A stretch of DNA of 64,000 nt from Marinococcus sp. PL1-022 (lineage in GTDB: Bacteria > Bacillota > Bacilli > Bacillales > Marinococcaceae), in NCBI RefSeq assembly GCF_033845285.1, contig NZ_JAWXCX010000001.1:2433495-2497494 (forward strand). Reading direction: 5' to 3'. The position numbers and the translations under genes were made by a program. Within the stretch, counting starts at the first letter, position 1; each line of letters starts with the position of its first letter. This document shows positions 26,920 to 35,590 of the stretch, piece after piece. The notes under the pieces were generated by a model, which was not told the origin of the DNA, did not search any database, and worked only from the letters and a program-made list of their open reading frames with translations.

Positions 26920-28392
26920 CTAGTAATCGTGTCGGAGCATCTGCTTTAAAATACGCTTCTCTTTACGCGATACAAGAATATACAAATAATCACCTGCATT
27001 GATTACCGTCTCACCAACTGGAGTGACCAGTTCATCGTCTCTTACAATCGCGCTGATCAGCGCAGAGGCTGGAAATTCAATGCTTTGAAGCGTCTGGCCG
27101 ACAATCGGTGTCGCTTCATTCGTTTGAAATTCCATAATTTCTGCGTTTGCTTTTCCAAGTGACACCAGCTCCAGGGAATGAGTCGGCGCTTCCCGGAGCG
27201 GACCGGACAGGTGAAGCCACTTTGCTAATGGAGCGATAGTCGCTCCCTGGATCAGCGCAGATGTCAGCACAATAAAGAAGACGACGTTAAAAATCTGGCT
27301 GCCCGACTCCACACCGGCTACGATCGGGTATGTAGCCAAAATGATCGGCACCGCCCCGCGCAGTCCCGCCCAGGATAGAAATATATTCTGCTTCGGCTTG
27401 TAGCCAAAAAAGGAAGTCGACAAAAACGTAGCCAGCGGACGGGCCAAAAACATTAACACAGCTGATAAAATGAGCCCCATCGTGATGTTTGACCATGTCA
27501 ATATATCTCTCGGGAAGGCGAGCAGCCCCAGGATGATAAACATGCTTATCTGAGACATCCATGCCATCCCTTCGTTGAACCGGTAAATCGGCTGACGGTA
27601 GATCAAATCAGAGTTTCCTATCATAAGGGCTGCTACATATACTGCCAAAAACCCGCTTGCGCTCATGCTCGAGGTCACGCTGTAGGTCAGCAATGCGAAA
27701 GCGATCGCAAACAGAGGATAAAGTCCACTTGAGTCCAGGTTGATACGGTTGATGGTCCATGAGGCTGCCCAGCCAAACAGGGCGCCCATCGCAAGACCAG
27801 CGCCCATCTGCCAGAAAAAAGCACCGGATAACAGCCAGACATTCGGCGAATCTGCCAAAATTAATTCAATAAAAAAGAGCGTTAAAAACACGGCCATCGG
27901 ATCGTTGCTTCCCGACTCCGCTTCGAGGGTGGACCCCATTTTTTTATCAATGCTCCGTCCTTTCAGGGCAGCAAAGACGGCTGCCGCGTCTGTCGAACCG
28001 ACTGTGGCTCCGAGAAGCATCGCTTCGAGCCAGCTCAGGTCGAGCAGCTGCTTTGCCACCACCCCCATCAGAGCAGCTGTAAACAGGACACCAAACGTGG
28101 CGAGCGTTACGGAAGGCCCCACCACCGGCCTAATGTCACGCCACCTTGTCTGAGTCCCCCCTTCAAACAGAATAATAATCAGGGCTATAATCCCGACAGT
28201 CTGGGCAAGCTGGACATTTTCAAAGTCAATAATGCCAAAACCATCATTTCCCATCAGCATACCTAGAATTATAAACAAAATAAGCGAAGGTACGCCGAGA
28301 CGTGTCGAAAATTTTGTCACGACGACACCTAATATAAGCAGAAGTGCTCCTAATAATATAAATGAATCTACGTTCGCGTTTCCTTCAAACAA
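26920..28392 (-). CDS. K+(Na+)/H+ antiporter, CPA1 NhaP2/CvrA type with RCK_C domain
   Basis: This 490-residue protein has about twelve helices followed by a C-terminal TrkA-C (RCK_C) domain near residues 400-475 (EFQTNEATPIVGQTL ... GDYLYILVSRKE). The core ion site shows VGSTDAAAVFAAL and ESGSNDPMAV, the paired acidic/ND residues of CPA1 carriers. NhaP2-type proteins export K+ or Na+ in exchange for protons and take part in pH and volume control. I use the TTG at 28392 with AAAGGAGG upstream. The RCK_C domain may bind a nucleotide such as c-di-AMP (inference). Confidence 0.88.
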   Translation of the reverse strand: MFEGNANVDSFILLGALLLILGVVVTKFSTRLGVPSLILFIILGMLMGNDGFGIIDFENVQLAQTVGIIALIIILFEGGTQTRWRDIRPVVGPSVTLATFGVLFTAALMGVVAKQLLDLSWLEAMLLGATVGSTDAAAVFAALKGRSIDKKMGSTLEAESGSNDPMAVFLTLFFIELILADSPNVWLLSGAFFWQMGAGLAMGALFGWAASWTINRINLDSSGLYPLFAIAFALLTYSVTSSMSASGFLAVYVAALMIGNSDLIYRQPIYRFNEGMAWMSQISMFIILGLLAFPRDILTWSNITMGLILSAVLMFLARPLATFLSTSFFGYKPKQNIFLSWAGLRGAVPIILATYPIVAGVESGSQIFNVVFFIVLTSALIQGATIAPLAKWLHLSGPLREAPTHSLELVSLGKANAEIMEFQTNEATPIVGQTLQSIEFPASALISAIVRDDELVTPVGETVINAGDYLYILVSRKEKRILKQMLRHDY

Positions 28393-28534
28393 TGCCCGTT
28401 TCCTCCTTTCCCCTGCCACAGCTGTCTATGGCTTCTTTATGTATTACTTGCATGATACATGTAATGGTTGTTTAAAAAATACTTGCATTCAGGGAGCTCT
28501 AGTCTATCTCTTCTATACCCAAAAATGCACGCAT

Positions 28535-28565
28535 ATAAAAAAGCATGCTGTTTTTGCAGCATGCT
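28535..28565 (-). terminator. Intrinsic terminator after the YisL-like gene
   Basis: AGCATGCTG / CAGCATGCT with a 6-nt loop, then a T-run on the minus strand. Confidence 0.85.
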
Positions 28566-28572
28566 CTCTGTA

Positions 28573-28911
28573 TTACCCAATCACATCGTAGCCGATAGAA
28601 AGGATAATTGCGAATAAAATGACCCATATAATCCAAAACATGGCGTGTTTTCTGCCTGCCCGCCGGCGGACAAACATCATTTCCATTACCCCGATAAATA
28701 TCAGGGCCAGCACCCCTTTTATAATGGACAGGAGCGGGAAGCCATACAGCGCCACCATGCCCGCACCAGAAAGAACCATGATAACCACGAAAAGCCGCTC
28801 AATCATCATTGTCACTTTTTGTTTCGGAAACAGGTAGCTGATCAAAAAGAATATAATCAAAAATGCCCACGAACCTGAATGTGCCTCATACAAAATACTT
28901 TGAAGATCCAT
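28573..28911 (-). CDS. YisL-family (UPF0344/DUF1516) membrane protein
   Basis: This 112-residue protein has four helices, near residues 14-30, 36-54, 60-78 and 88-108, separated by the conserved MEMMFVRRRAGRK loop that I recognise from B. subtilis YisL. Function is unknown. GGAGG lies 7 nt before the ATG at 28911, excluding the upstream in-frame start. Confidence 0.85.
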   Translation of the reverse strand: MDLQSILYEAHSGSWAFLIIFFLISYLFPKQKVTMMIERLFVVIMVLSGAGMVALYGFPLLSIIKGVLALIFIGVMEMMFVRRRAGRKHAMFWIIWVILFAIILSIGYDVIG

Positions 28912-29027
28912 ATGTTTTCCTCCTTTCATTTTTCATTGCTTTTCAGCTCCAAATGCTTCACCTGAGTGTAACTATAATCAAAATAAAGCCTGTGCTCAAG
29001 CCATAAAAGCTTTTGTTTTTGAACGTT

Positions 29028-29348
29028 TTATGGCGCTATCAGCTTCAGGCCCACCACAGAAGCAAGGATCACCGCAATACTTATAAGCCGGCCTGTGTTT
29101 GCCGGCTCTTTGTACCAAAGCATGCCAAACAGTGCGCTGCCTGCTGCCCCTATTCCTGTCCAGACAGCGTAGGCAGTCCCCATCGGGAGCGTCTGCATCG
29201 CAAGGGAAAGGAGAAAAAAGCTTGCTCCAAACCCGGCAGCAATTAAAAGCAGCGGCCAAATGACCCGCTTTTGGATCCATTCATTAATCATCGAAACACC
29301 AATCATCTCAAAAATACCCGCACCGATCAAATACAGCCATGTCATCAC
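29028..29348 (-). CDS. SMR-family guanidinium exporter subunit, YkkD-like
   Basis: This 106-residue four-helix protein has the SMR hallmark Glu14 in GAGIFEMIGV, a PMGTAYAVWTGIG loop and TGRLISI in the last helix. It pairs with YkkC-like as a heterodimer. The start overlaps the partner stop; a GTG at 29348 and an ATG at 29345 are both possible, the GTG having better spacing. The guanidine-I riboswitch ahead of the pair indicates guanidinium rather than general drug export. Confidence 0.9.
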   Translation of the reverse strand: MMTWLYLIGAGIFEMIGVSMINEWIQKRVIWPLLLIAAGFGASFFLLSLAMQTLPMGTAYAVWTGIGAAGSALFGMLWYKEPANTGRLISIAVILASVVGLKLIAP

Positions 29349-29686
29349 TGTCTAATGCTCCCTTCATTTGCTTTGGCACGCCCGGAGGCTGTATGAAGCC
29401 CGGCGATGCCTCCAATCAGCATGAAAATAAAGACCAGCTTGATCCATTCGAACGGCTGGCCGAAAAAGATCATATCAAGAACCGTCGTTCCGATGGTCCC
29501 AATACCGACAAAGGCCAAGTATGATGTTCCTACCGGCAGGTGTTCGCCCGCCCGGATTAAAAAGAGAAAGCTCAGTACGATAGCCACAAGCGTTCCGGCC
29601 CATTCCCATCCGGCCGAGGCGTGCTTCAAGCCCACGACCCAGAGAATTTCAAATGCTGCCGCTGCCGCGACGTTGATCCATCCCAT
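29345..29686 (-). CDS. SMR-family guanidinium exporter subunit, YkkC-like
   Basis: This 113-residue four-helix SMR protein has Glu13 in AAAFEILWVVGLKHA, PVGTSYLAFVGIGTIG and a charged C-terminal tail. The sequence pattern closely follows B. subtilis YkkC. It is the first gene after a guanidine-I aptamer and terminator and overlaps the YkkD-like gene by 4 nt. The two subunits probably form an antiparallel proton-coupled guanidinium exporter in the membrane. Confidence 0.9.
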   Translation of the reverse strand: MGWINVAAAAAFEILWVVGLKHASAGWEWAGTLVAIVLSFLFLIRAGEHLPVGTSYLAFVGIGTIGTTVLDMIFFGQPFEWIKLVFIFMLIGGIAGLHTASGRAKANEGSIRQ

Positions 29687-29752
29687 TACAATCCCTCCTT
29701 GCCGGTGCTTTCTTAATTATTTCCCGGAAATATTCATTACAGCTTTAACCGC

Positions 29753-29792
29753 GAAAAAACCCGGGAAGTCTTCGCAGCGAAGATCTCCCGGG
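29753..29792 (-). terminator. Terminator of the guanidine-I riboswitch
   Basis: A long stem, CCCGGGA-GATCTTCG / CGAAGAC-TTCCCGGG, with a very short loop is followed by six T residues. Its 5' arm begins within the conserved CCCGGGAG block of the aptamer, so ligand binding and termination should be exclusive. Confidence 0.9.
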
Positions 29793-29881
29793 TTTTTATC
29801 CCTCCGTGTCGCAAACTATTCGTCTGCGGGTTTTCTCTTGGACCAGACCGGCAATGCCGCGGAACCCTAGAAAACATTCTG
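29783..29881 (-). promoter_or_regulatory. Guanidine-I (ykkC-class) riboswitch
   Basis: The minus strand carries the conserved blocks CTAGGGTTCCGCGG, GGTCTGGTCCAAGAGAAAAC, GACACGGAGGGATAAAA and CCCGGGAG. These are the core of the ykkC RNA that senses guanidinium. It directly precedes the SMR pair. Confidence 0.93.
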
Positions 29882-29887
29882 CCTCAC

Positions 29888-29915
29888 AGTATATCAAATT
29901 TCCGGATATTGTCTA
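29888..29915 (-). promoter_or_regulatory. Sigma-A promoter of the guanidinium exporter operon
   Basis: TAGACA, 16 nt, TATACT on the minus strand. The -35 overlaps the stop codon of topB. Confidence 0.65.
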
Positions 29916-32069
29916 CGACGAGGCATTGTCTTTAGCTGGAAACACAAATTCCACGCCATTTTCTTTACGTTTTAATTTGGCGTCAAACGGCTTTTTGCCT
30001 TTAAATCCTTTAATCACCTGAGTTTCCCCTTTTTCACACAGCTTTTTAACCTGCGCCTGGGTAATTCTTTTCTTCAATAACGTTTTCGGGACGGTGAATT
30101 TGCAGCCATTCGCATATTCACTGCAGCCGTAAAAGGACTTCCTCTCCATCAGCTGTCCCTTTTGGCATACGGGACAGAGGGCAATTGGCTCTGCACGCTG
30201 CGGCTGTTTTTTGGAGGAGGCGACCTGATCCGGCTTCGTCTGCATATTCGTTATGCCTGCCGGCGCTTCTTCCACCAGTTTTTTCGTGAAAGCCTCCGTC
30301 TGCTTTAAAAAGGCTTCCTTATTCGCTTCCCCGCTGCCGATCTGCTTCAAAAAGGCTTCCCACTTCGCGGTGAGCAGCGGCTTGGACAAAAGCGTTCCCT
30401 CCACTACTTCGCAAAGTGCCCGGCCCTTGGCGGTCACTTCCACAATGTTCTTTTGAATCCGGATATATTCCTGCTTTTGCAGCGTCTGAATAATGGTGCT
30501 GCGCGTCGCTTCAGTCCCAAGGCCTTCCGTCTCCTGCAATACTTTTTTAGACGTTTCATCATCCTCGATCCATTTGCCGCAGGACTTCATCATGTTGATC
30601 AGCTGTCCTTCGGTGTAAGGCTTGGGCGGCTGGGTTTCCTTTTCAGCCGCCTGGACGTATGCCTTAACCTGCTCTTTTTCGGCTAGTGGAGGAAGAGTGT
30701 TGTCCTCCTGGTCTTTCTTCTTCCTGGGCGCCGGAAAGAGCTCCTTCCAGCCCAGCTGCCGGTCCACCCGGCCTTTGCTTTCAAAAATAAGCCCATGGAC
30801 GTCCGTTTCCACCGTCGTTTCTTCGTATACGTAGTTTCGGTGAAACATCGCGAGCACGCTGTTCATGACTTCTTTATACACCTGCTGCTGGGCCCGGTTC
30901 AGCTTTTCAAGCTGAGTCTGGCTCAGCACTTTTTTAGTCGGAATGATCGCATGGTGCTCCTGGACTTTGCTTCCGTCTACAAACCGCTTTGAGGGTGTGG
31001 TGGACGCCGGCTCGAAGGAGGTGTTCATGCACTCCTGCATCCGGGAGAGATTTCCTTTTAAGTAGTTAAATTCCCCTGACGTGATGTGGCGGGTGTCCGT
31101 TCTCGGATAGGAAACAGCTTTTAACGGTTCGTCATACAGGCTCTGCACCGTTTTCAGCACAGCCGACGGACTCATTTTATACTTCTTGTTCATCGTCGTC
31201 TGCAGACTCGAGAGCGAATGAAGGAGCGGGGGCTTTTCCTGCTTCTCCTCTTTTTTTACGCTCCTAACCGTGCCTTCGGTATCCTTTTTCAGTCCGTGCT
31301 CCTTCCAGATCCGGAGCACCTCTTCCTTTGAGCCGAAGCGCTTTTTATACTTTCCTTTATACTCTCCTGCTTCCGCCCGGAAGGTTCCTTCAAGGTCCCA
31401 GTAAGGCTCGGGCACAAACGCTTCAATTTCCTTCTGCCGATCGTAAATAAGCTTGAGTGTCGGCGTCTGGACCCTGCCGACGCTGAACACTTCATTGATG
31501 CCCTTCTGCTTTAACAGCAGCGTATACAGACGGCTCGCATTCATGCCGACAATCCAGTCGGAAAACTGGCGGGCCCGTGCCTCCTCGTAAAGAGGGAGAT
31601 AGTCTGCGCCTTCCCGGAGCTGCTCGAACCCTTTATACACTTCCTCCTTTTCGAGGCTGTTGATCCAAAGGCGCCGGGTTGGTTTATGGGACGTTTTCGT
31701 ATAGTCGATAACGCTGCGCGCAATGTTCTCGCCTTCCCGGTCGCAGTCGGTCGCAATAATAATGCTGTCGGCTTCCTGCAGCATCTGTTTGACAATCTTC
31801 AGCTGCTTGAATGCCCTGGGGTTAGGCTTGAAGCGGAAATGGGCGGGAAGCATCGGGAGGGTATCGAGCGACCATTTTTTCCAGGAGGACTCGTAATCGG
31901 CCGGGGCCCGGAGCTCGAGCAGATGGCCAAACCCCCAGGTAAGCACCGCCCCGTCCGGAAACAGGCTGCACGGCTTCAGCCGCATATACCCATCTTTTTT
32001 TTCCTGTATTTGAAACGCGGCTGCGTAGGCTTTTGCCTGGGACGGCTTCTCCGCTAGGATAACTGGCAT
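29913..32069 (-). CDS. topB: DNA topoisomerase III TopB
   Basis: This 718-residue type IA topoisomerase decatenates and relaxes single-strand-containing DNA. The Toprim domain shows LAEKPSQAKAYA and IATDCDREGE (near residues 107-113). The catalytic tyrosine lies in SYPRTDTRHI near residue 320, and VGRVQTPTL is present. A C-terminal zinc-ribbon (CPVC ... YGCSEYANGC) and a basic tail follow. A LexA-type box between -10 and the ATG suggests induction by DNA damage. Confidence 0.95.
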   Translation of the reverse strand: MPVILAEKPSQAKAYAAAFQIQEKKDGYMRLKPCSLFPDGAVLTWGFGHLLELRAPADYESSWKKWSLDTLPMLPAHFRFKPNPRAFKQLKIVKQMLQEADSIIIATDCDREGENIARSVIDYTKTSHKPTRRLWINSLEKEEVYKGFEQLREGADYLPLYEEARARQFSDWIVGMNASRLYTLLLKQKGINEVFSVGRVQTPTLKLIYDRQKEIEAFVPEPYWDLEGTFRAEAGEYKGKYKKRFGSKEEVLRIWKEHGLKKDTEGTVRSVKKEEKQEKPPLLHSLSSLQTTMNKKYKMSPSAVLKTVQSLYDEPLKAVSYPRTDTRHITSGEFNYLKGNLSRMQECMNTSFEPASTTPSKRFVDGSKVQEHHAIIPTKKVLSQTQLEKLNRAQQQVYKEVMNSVLAMFHRNYVYEETTVETDVHGLIFESKGRVDRQLGWKELFPAPRKKKDQEDNTLPPLAEKEQVKAYVQAAEKETQPPKPYTEGQLINMMKSCGKWIEDDETSKKVLQETEGLGTEATRSTIIQTLQKQEYIRIQKNIVEVTAKGRALCEVVEGTLLSKPLLTAKWEAFLKQIGSGEANKEAFLKQTEAFTKKLVEEAPAGITNMQTKPDQVASSKKQPQRAEPIALCPVCQKGQLMERKSFYGCSEYANGCKFTVPKTLLKKRITQAQVKKLCEKGETQVIKGFKGKKPFDAKLKRKENGVEFVFPAKDNASS

Positions 32070-32106
32070 AAGAAATTCCTCTCTTCGCTGATTTCTTTGA
32101 ATTCAA

Positions 32107-32118
32107 GAACATTTGTTC
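32107..32118. promoter_or_regulatory. LexA (SOS) box upstream of topB
   Basis: GAAC-ATTT-GTTC, flanked by A and T, fits the Bacillus consensus GAAC-N4-GTTC. On the minus strand it directly follows a TATAAT box, where a repressor would block topB transcription. It might also act on the divergent dioxygenase. Confidence 0.7.
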
Positions 32119-32270
32119 TTTAATTATAATGAATCTGTCACAAAAACGAAAGATGGAGCCCGGCTTTCATATACTCAACTTCGGCCGCGCGTGATACACT
32201 AGCATTTGTGAAAACAATGGAAGGATGCTTCCACTCGAAGAAACCACCATTCGGGAGGAGAAATAGACAA

Positions 32271-33077
32271 ATGAAGCCTTTAAAACAGCAGGGATACGAA
32301 TATTACGATTTAGCCGATATCCTGCATGACAGCTACAGCGAAGCCGATCTTGCTGCTCTCACCGCCGCCTTTGACGACCTTCCGGCCGATGACTATGCCC
32401 CGGATCTGAACCGCTACCGGCAGTATGGCCGTGCCGTTATTTTTCCCGGCACCCACCGGATCGAATGGCTGCCGGAAACGGTTAAAAACGGTAAAAGCTA
32501 CTACGATTATTTCCAGGGGTCGTTCAACCCGGAATACCCGGACGCGAGCCGCCGCTTTCCTGCCATTCCCGAAAACGTCAGGCACAACCGGCTGCTTGAA
32601 GCGCTGATCGCCTTTAATTTCCGCCAGACATTCTGGACACGCGAGGATGCGCTGATGCCATTTCATGCAGGAGTCCACTTTGTGAAGCTGCACGTTGAAT
32701 CCGGTGAGGACGAAGCTTTTTCTTCGCCAAATACGCTGCATCAGGACGGCGAGCCGTTCACATTTGCGCACCTGATCCGCCGGCGCAATATCGAAGGCGC
32801 ACGGAACGTCATTTCTGTTCCGGAGGTTCGCGGGCAGATGCCGGAGGAGGTTGACAAGGAAAAAATTACTGATTCCTTTTACATGACCCGCCCGCTTGAA
32901 TCCTACGGGGTGTATGATCCACTGGTCACTCATTACGTCGGCTCCGTACGCAAAGGCCCGGAGGACGGGCCCGGAGAGCGCTCAGCCATCTTAATTGACT
33001 ACCAGCCTACTGTCGTTGCCAACCCGGATGAGATCCGAAGCATGCACGGTGATACAGACAATATGGATTATGTATAA
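32271..33077 (+). CDS. 2-oxoglutarate/Fe(II) dioxygenase, amino-acid hydroxylase (IDO) family
   Basis: This 268-residue protein belongs to the PF10014 family that includes the L-isoleucine 4-hydroxylase of B. thuringiensis. The iron triad can be placed as His157 and Asp159 (TLHQDGEPFTFAHLI) and His221 (VTHYVGS), with Arg237 (GERSAILIDY) for 2-oxoglutarate. The ATG at 32271 follows GGGAGGAG. It is somewhat longer than IDO. The likely reaction is hydroxylation of a free amino acid; the substrate cannot be read from sequence. Divergent from topB and monocistronic. Confidence 0.85.
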   Translation: MKPLKQQGYEYYDLADILHDSYSEADLAALTAAFDDLPADDYAPDLNRYRQYGRAVIFPGTHRIEWLPETVKNGKSYYDYFQGSFNPEYPDASRRFPAIPENVRHNRLLEALIAFNFRQTFWTREDALMPFHAGVHFVKLHVESGEDEAFSSPNTLHQDGEPFTFAHLIRRRNIEGARNVISVPEVRGQMPEEVDKEKITDSFYMTRPLESYGVYDPLVTHYVGSVRKGPEDGPGERSAILIDYQPTVVANPDEIRSMHGDTDNMDYV

Positions 33078-33080
33078 ACC

Positions 33081-33111
33081 GAACCCCCGGCGCAGCACGC
33101 GTCGGGGGTTC
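33081..33111. terminator. Terminator between the dioxygenase and the DUF2584 gene
   Basis: GAACCCCCGGCG / CGTCGGGGGTTC hairpin at a convergent border, with only weak T-rich flanks. Confidence 0.6.
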
Positions 33112-33124
33112 ACTATTTGTCTGC

Positions 33125-33367
33125 TTAGTTGACCGAGGTTAGGGACACAAGCTCATATTCAATTGTGGTGCGGTGGGATTCCCATTCCACCCGGTGTATA
33201 ACCGCCTTGCCAAACGGCACCTTTTCGGCGAAGGTGTGAATGGGAAGCGGGTGATCAAGCGGAAACATTTGATAATTATCTTTGATCAGCCGGAAATTTT
33301 TTTCATCGAGGCGCTCGGCCTGTTTATTCGTAATAATTTCCCAGTTCATTTCTACAGAAAAACCCAT
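33125..33367 (-). CDS. DUF2584-family small protein
   Basis: This 80-residue soluble protein fits the Bacillus DUF2584 pattern: MGFSVEMNWEI at the start, a central MFPLDHPLPI and a GKAVIHRVEW strand. No catalytic motif is visible and function is unknown. The ATG follows GGAGGGACGC. A TATAAT about 30 nt upstream suggests its own promoter. Confidence 0.8.
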   Translation of the reverse strand: MGFSVEMNWEIITNKQAERLDEKNFRLIKDNYQMFPLDHPLPIHTFAEKVPFGKAVIHRVEWESHRTTIEYELVSLTSVN

Positions 33368-33424
33368 ATGCGTCCCTCCTGCTCCCTTGTCTCTTTAATT
33401 ATAACGCTTACTTTTCTATTTCCA

Positions 33425-34345
33425 TTATGGCAGATTTTTAAGCGATTGTACGATTAAATCCCAAAATTTATCATTATCGACTTCCACTGCGACCTGCACC
33501 GGCCCGTCAGCAGCGGAAGCATCAATGACCGTTTCTCCGTACGTATGCTTTCCCGCAGTTTCCACCTTTACCTCGGCTGATTCAAATGTAAACAGGGACG
33601 GCTCCAGGCACACTGCCACCGCGCACGGATCATGAACCGGCGGGAGCGCGAGATGAAAACGCTCCTGGTAGGCACGCTGGAAGTGATCAAGCAGTTCATA
33701 CGTAAACTGGGCCGCCATTGTTGGTATCTCTTTAATCCGTTCCACCACAGCCTCGGATGATAACGCCTGATGAGTGACATCGAGGCCGCACATCGTGATT
33801 GGGATGCCGCTTGAAAAAACGATTTCTGCTGCTTCTGCATCTGCATAAATATTAAACTCTGCCGCAGGTGTCCAGTTGCCAAACGTGCCGCCTCCCATAA
33901 CCGACAGGCGGCGAATACGACCAGCGGCCTTCGGATTTTTACGGCATAGCATGGCAATATTGGTGAGCGGGCCGGTCGCAATAACGGTAATCTCTTCCTC
34001 TGAATGAAGCAGCAGCTCTTCCATTACGTCCACTGCATGTCTTTCCTCCACCTTATGTGTCGGCGCCGGAAGCTCTGGTCCATCCAGACCGGACTCACCG
34101 TGGATAGAAGGAGCGTGCTCCGCCTTGCGGACCAGGGGCCTTCCTGCTCCTTCCGCCACCGGTACTCCCTTAAGGCCTGCGGTATCAGCAGCCACTAAAG
34201 CATTTCTTGTTGTTTTTCCTATATCTGCATTGCCTGAAACGGTCGTTACAGCCCGGATATCCATATCCGGATGCCCCGCTGCAAGAAATAAAGCGATGAC
34301 ATCGTCGTGTCCCGGGTCCATATCCATAATTACTGGTATTTTCAT
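33425..34345 (-). CDS. Inosine/uridine-preferring nucleoside hydrolase
   Basis: This 306-residue enzyme cleaves the N-glycosidic bond of ribonucleosides. The Ca2+-binding DMDPGHDD motif lies at residues 8-15, followed by TTVSGNADIGKTTRNAL. VIATGPLTNIA and NIYADAEAAEIVFSSG are family landmarks, and HDP near residue 239 gives the distal metal ligand. Whether it prefers purine or pyrimidine nucleosides cannot be decided. Monocistronic. Confidence 0.93.
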   Translation of the reverse strand: MKIPVIMDMDPGHDDVIALFLAAGHPDMDIRAVTTVSGNADIGKTTRNALVAADTAGLKGVPVAEGAGRPLVRKAEHAPSIHGESGLDGPELPAPTHKVEERHAVDVMEELLLHSEEEITVIATGPLTNIAMLCRKNPKAAGRIRRLSVMGGGTFGNWTPAAEFNIYADAEAAEIVFSSGIPITMCGLDVTHQALSSEAVVERIKEIPTMAAQFTYELLDHFQRAYQERFHLALPPVHDPCAVAVCLEPSLFTFESAEVKVETAGKHTYGETVIDASAADGPVQVAVEVDNDKFWDLIVQSLKNLP

Positions 34346-34385
34346 CTGCTGCTTCCTTTCTTTCTAAGACTGTATGTTTATTCAA

Positions 34386-34415
34386 ACCAAAAGCACCGCC
34401 GGCCGGCGGTGCTTT
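34386..34415 (-). terminator. Terminator after the Mn catalase gene
   Basis: AAGCACCGCCGG / CCGGCGGTGCTT hairpin followed by TTTTGGTTT on the minus strand. Confidence 0.75.
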
Positions 34416-34435
34416 CATGCTTCGGACTCCGATGT

Positions 34436-35356
34436 TTAAAGTCCTGCTTCGTAGTTCAATTTTTTCGCCATTTCCCGGAACTGCTGCTCGTCAAATCCCG
34501 GGGCGAATTCCTCCGGAATATGGTCGAGGTTCGGAATTTCTCCGCCCTCCGGCGTCGGCATGTCGCTGACTACCTCGAGTTCGCCCGGTGGCCCAACCGG
34601 TGTCGGTCCGTTCCAGATCCGGTCAAGCATGGTGTAATCATTATCACTGAAACGATAGAGCTTACGGTGTGCGCCCTTCGCTTCGTATTTGTGGGCATGA
34701 TCATATTTACTGTTATCAAGGTCCGGCACCGGAAGCATTTTCGTTACGTCCACGCCTGTTAATTTCTCCAGCGCTTTGGCATAGGCCACTACATGCACAC
34801 CGCCGCGCACAAGCAGGTATCCGCAGAGTTCACGGGCGGTTTCATTGTCTGTCATCTGGTACACCCTCATTTTATGCGTTCTGGCTCCGCACTCGAGGTA
34901 AAAATTGTGAAGCAGATCGTTGACCAGGTTGCCGCTTGTAAAGACATTGTCTCCTGTCCACGGTGCTCCCATCGAATCCTTCGGTACAGAGTTCTGCCCG
35001 GCAAAAATAAAGCTTTGCGGATTTCTTGAATCCATGGCTTCACTGAGCGGTGTGCTGTCCGGATTGGCCGGGTCCTGGCCGCTTTGGCTTGTTGAACCCT
35101 GCAGGCATAAATTTATTGTATTGGCAACCAGCTCTACGTGTCCGAGTTCCTCGGCTGTGATGCTTGCGACTAAATCATAAAATGGTCTTAGCTGTTTTTT
35201 GCTGCGGAAATTAAACGACTGGAATAAATAGTTATTAAGCGTTGACAGTTCACCGAATTTTCCACCTAAAAGCTCCTGTACGACGTTGGCTGAGTTCGCG
35301 TCTGGGTTACTGGGCGTTGGGAGGTCGATTTGCAGTTTGTCAATTCTCTTAAACAC
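34436..35356 (-). CDS. Manganese catalase (YdbD/CotJC-like)
   Basis: This 306-residue non-haem catalase has the four-helix dimanganese centre ligands visible as Glu36, AEELGHVE (Glu70 and His73) and LECGARTHKMR later. The C-terminal part is proline- and acid-rich. The start is GTG 35356 with AGGAGG 7 nt upstream; the longer frame runs through the promoter region. A sigma-B-like promoter precedes it, and the B. subtilis homologue YdbD is a general stress protein. It removes hydrogen peroxide in the cytosol. Confidence 0.93.
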   Translation of the reverse strand: MFKRIDKLQIDLPTPSNPDANSANVVQELLGGKFGELSTLNNYLFQSFNFRSKKQLRPFYDLVASITAEELGHVELVANTINLCLQGSTSQSGQDPANPDSTPLSEAMDSRNPQSFIFAGQNSVPKDSMGAPWTGDNVFTSGNLVNDLLHNFYLECGARTHKMRVYQMTDNETARELCGYLLVRGGVHVVAYAKALEKLTGVDVTKMLPVPDLDNSKYDHAHKYEAKGAHRKLYRFSDNDYTMLDRIWNGPTPVGPPGELEVVSDMPTPEGGEIPNLDHIPEEFAPGFDEQQFREMAKKLNYEAGL

Positions 35357-35411
35357 AATGATTCCTCCTATAGGTTTAAATTCGTATTCCGCAAGCAAAA
35401 TACACTTACCT

Positions 35412-35437
35412 ATTTCCGTTCTTCCTTTTAAGCAAAC
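35412..35437 (-). promoter_or_regulatory. Sigma-B-like promoter of the Mn catalase
   Basis: GTTTGC, 14 nt, GGAAAT on the minus strand, about 55 nt before the GTG start. Confidence 0.45.
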
Positions 35438-35526
35438 ACTAAATGTTTGTCTATTAACAATATTCATTCTTTTTATACAATTTGTATTATTTTCGAAAAA
35501 TCCTGTTTCTCCGGCTTTGAAACCAT

Positions 35527-35553
35527 GTTTAAAAGTTCGGGGCGGCAGGAATA
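35527..35553 (+). promoter_or_regulatory. Sigma-B-like promoter of the PPOX-fold stress gene
   Basis: GTTTAA, 15 nt, GGAATA. A perfect -35 with an acceptable -10, 38 nt before the ATG. Confidence 0.5.
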
Positions 35554-35590
35554 ATGATAATTAGTTTCACTACGAAAGGAAGGTTTATCC

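Noticed and set aside
35357-35467. 37-residue extension of the Mn catalase
   Set aside because: It covers the leader and the sigma-B-like promoter; the GTG at 35356 has AGGAGG at the right distance.
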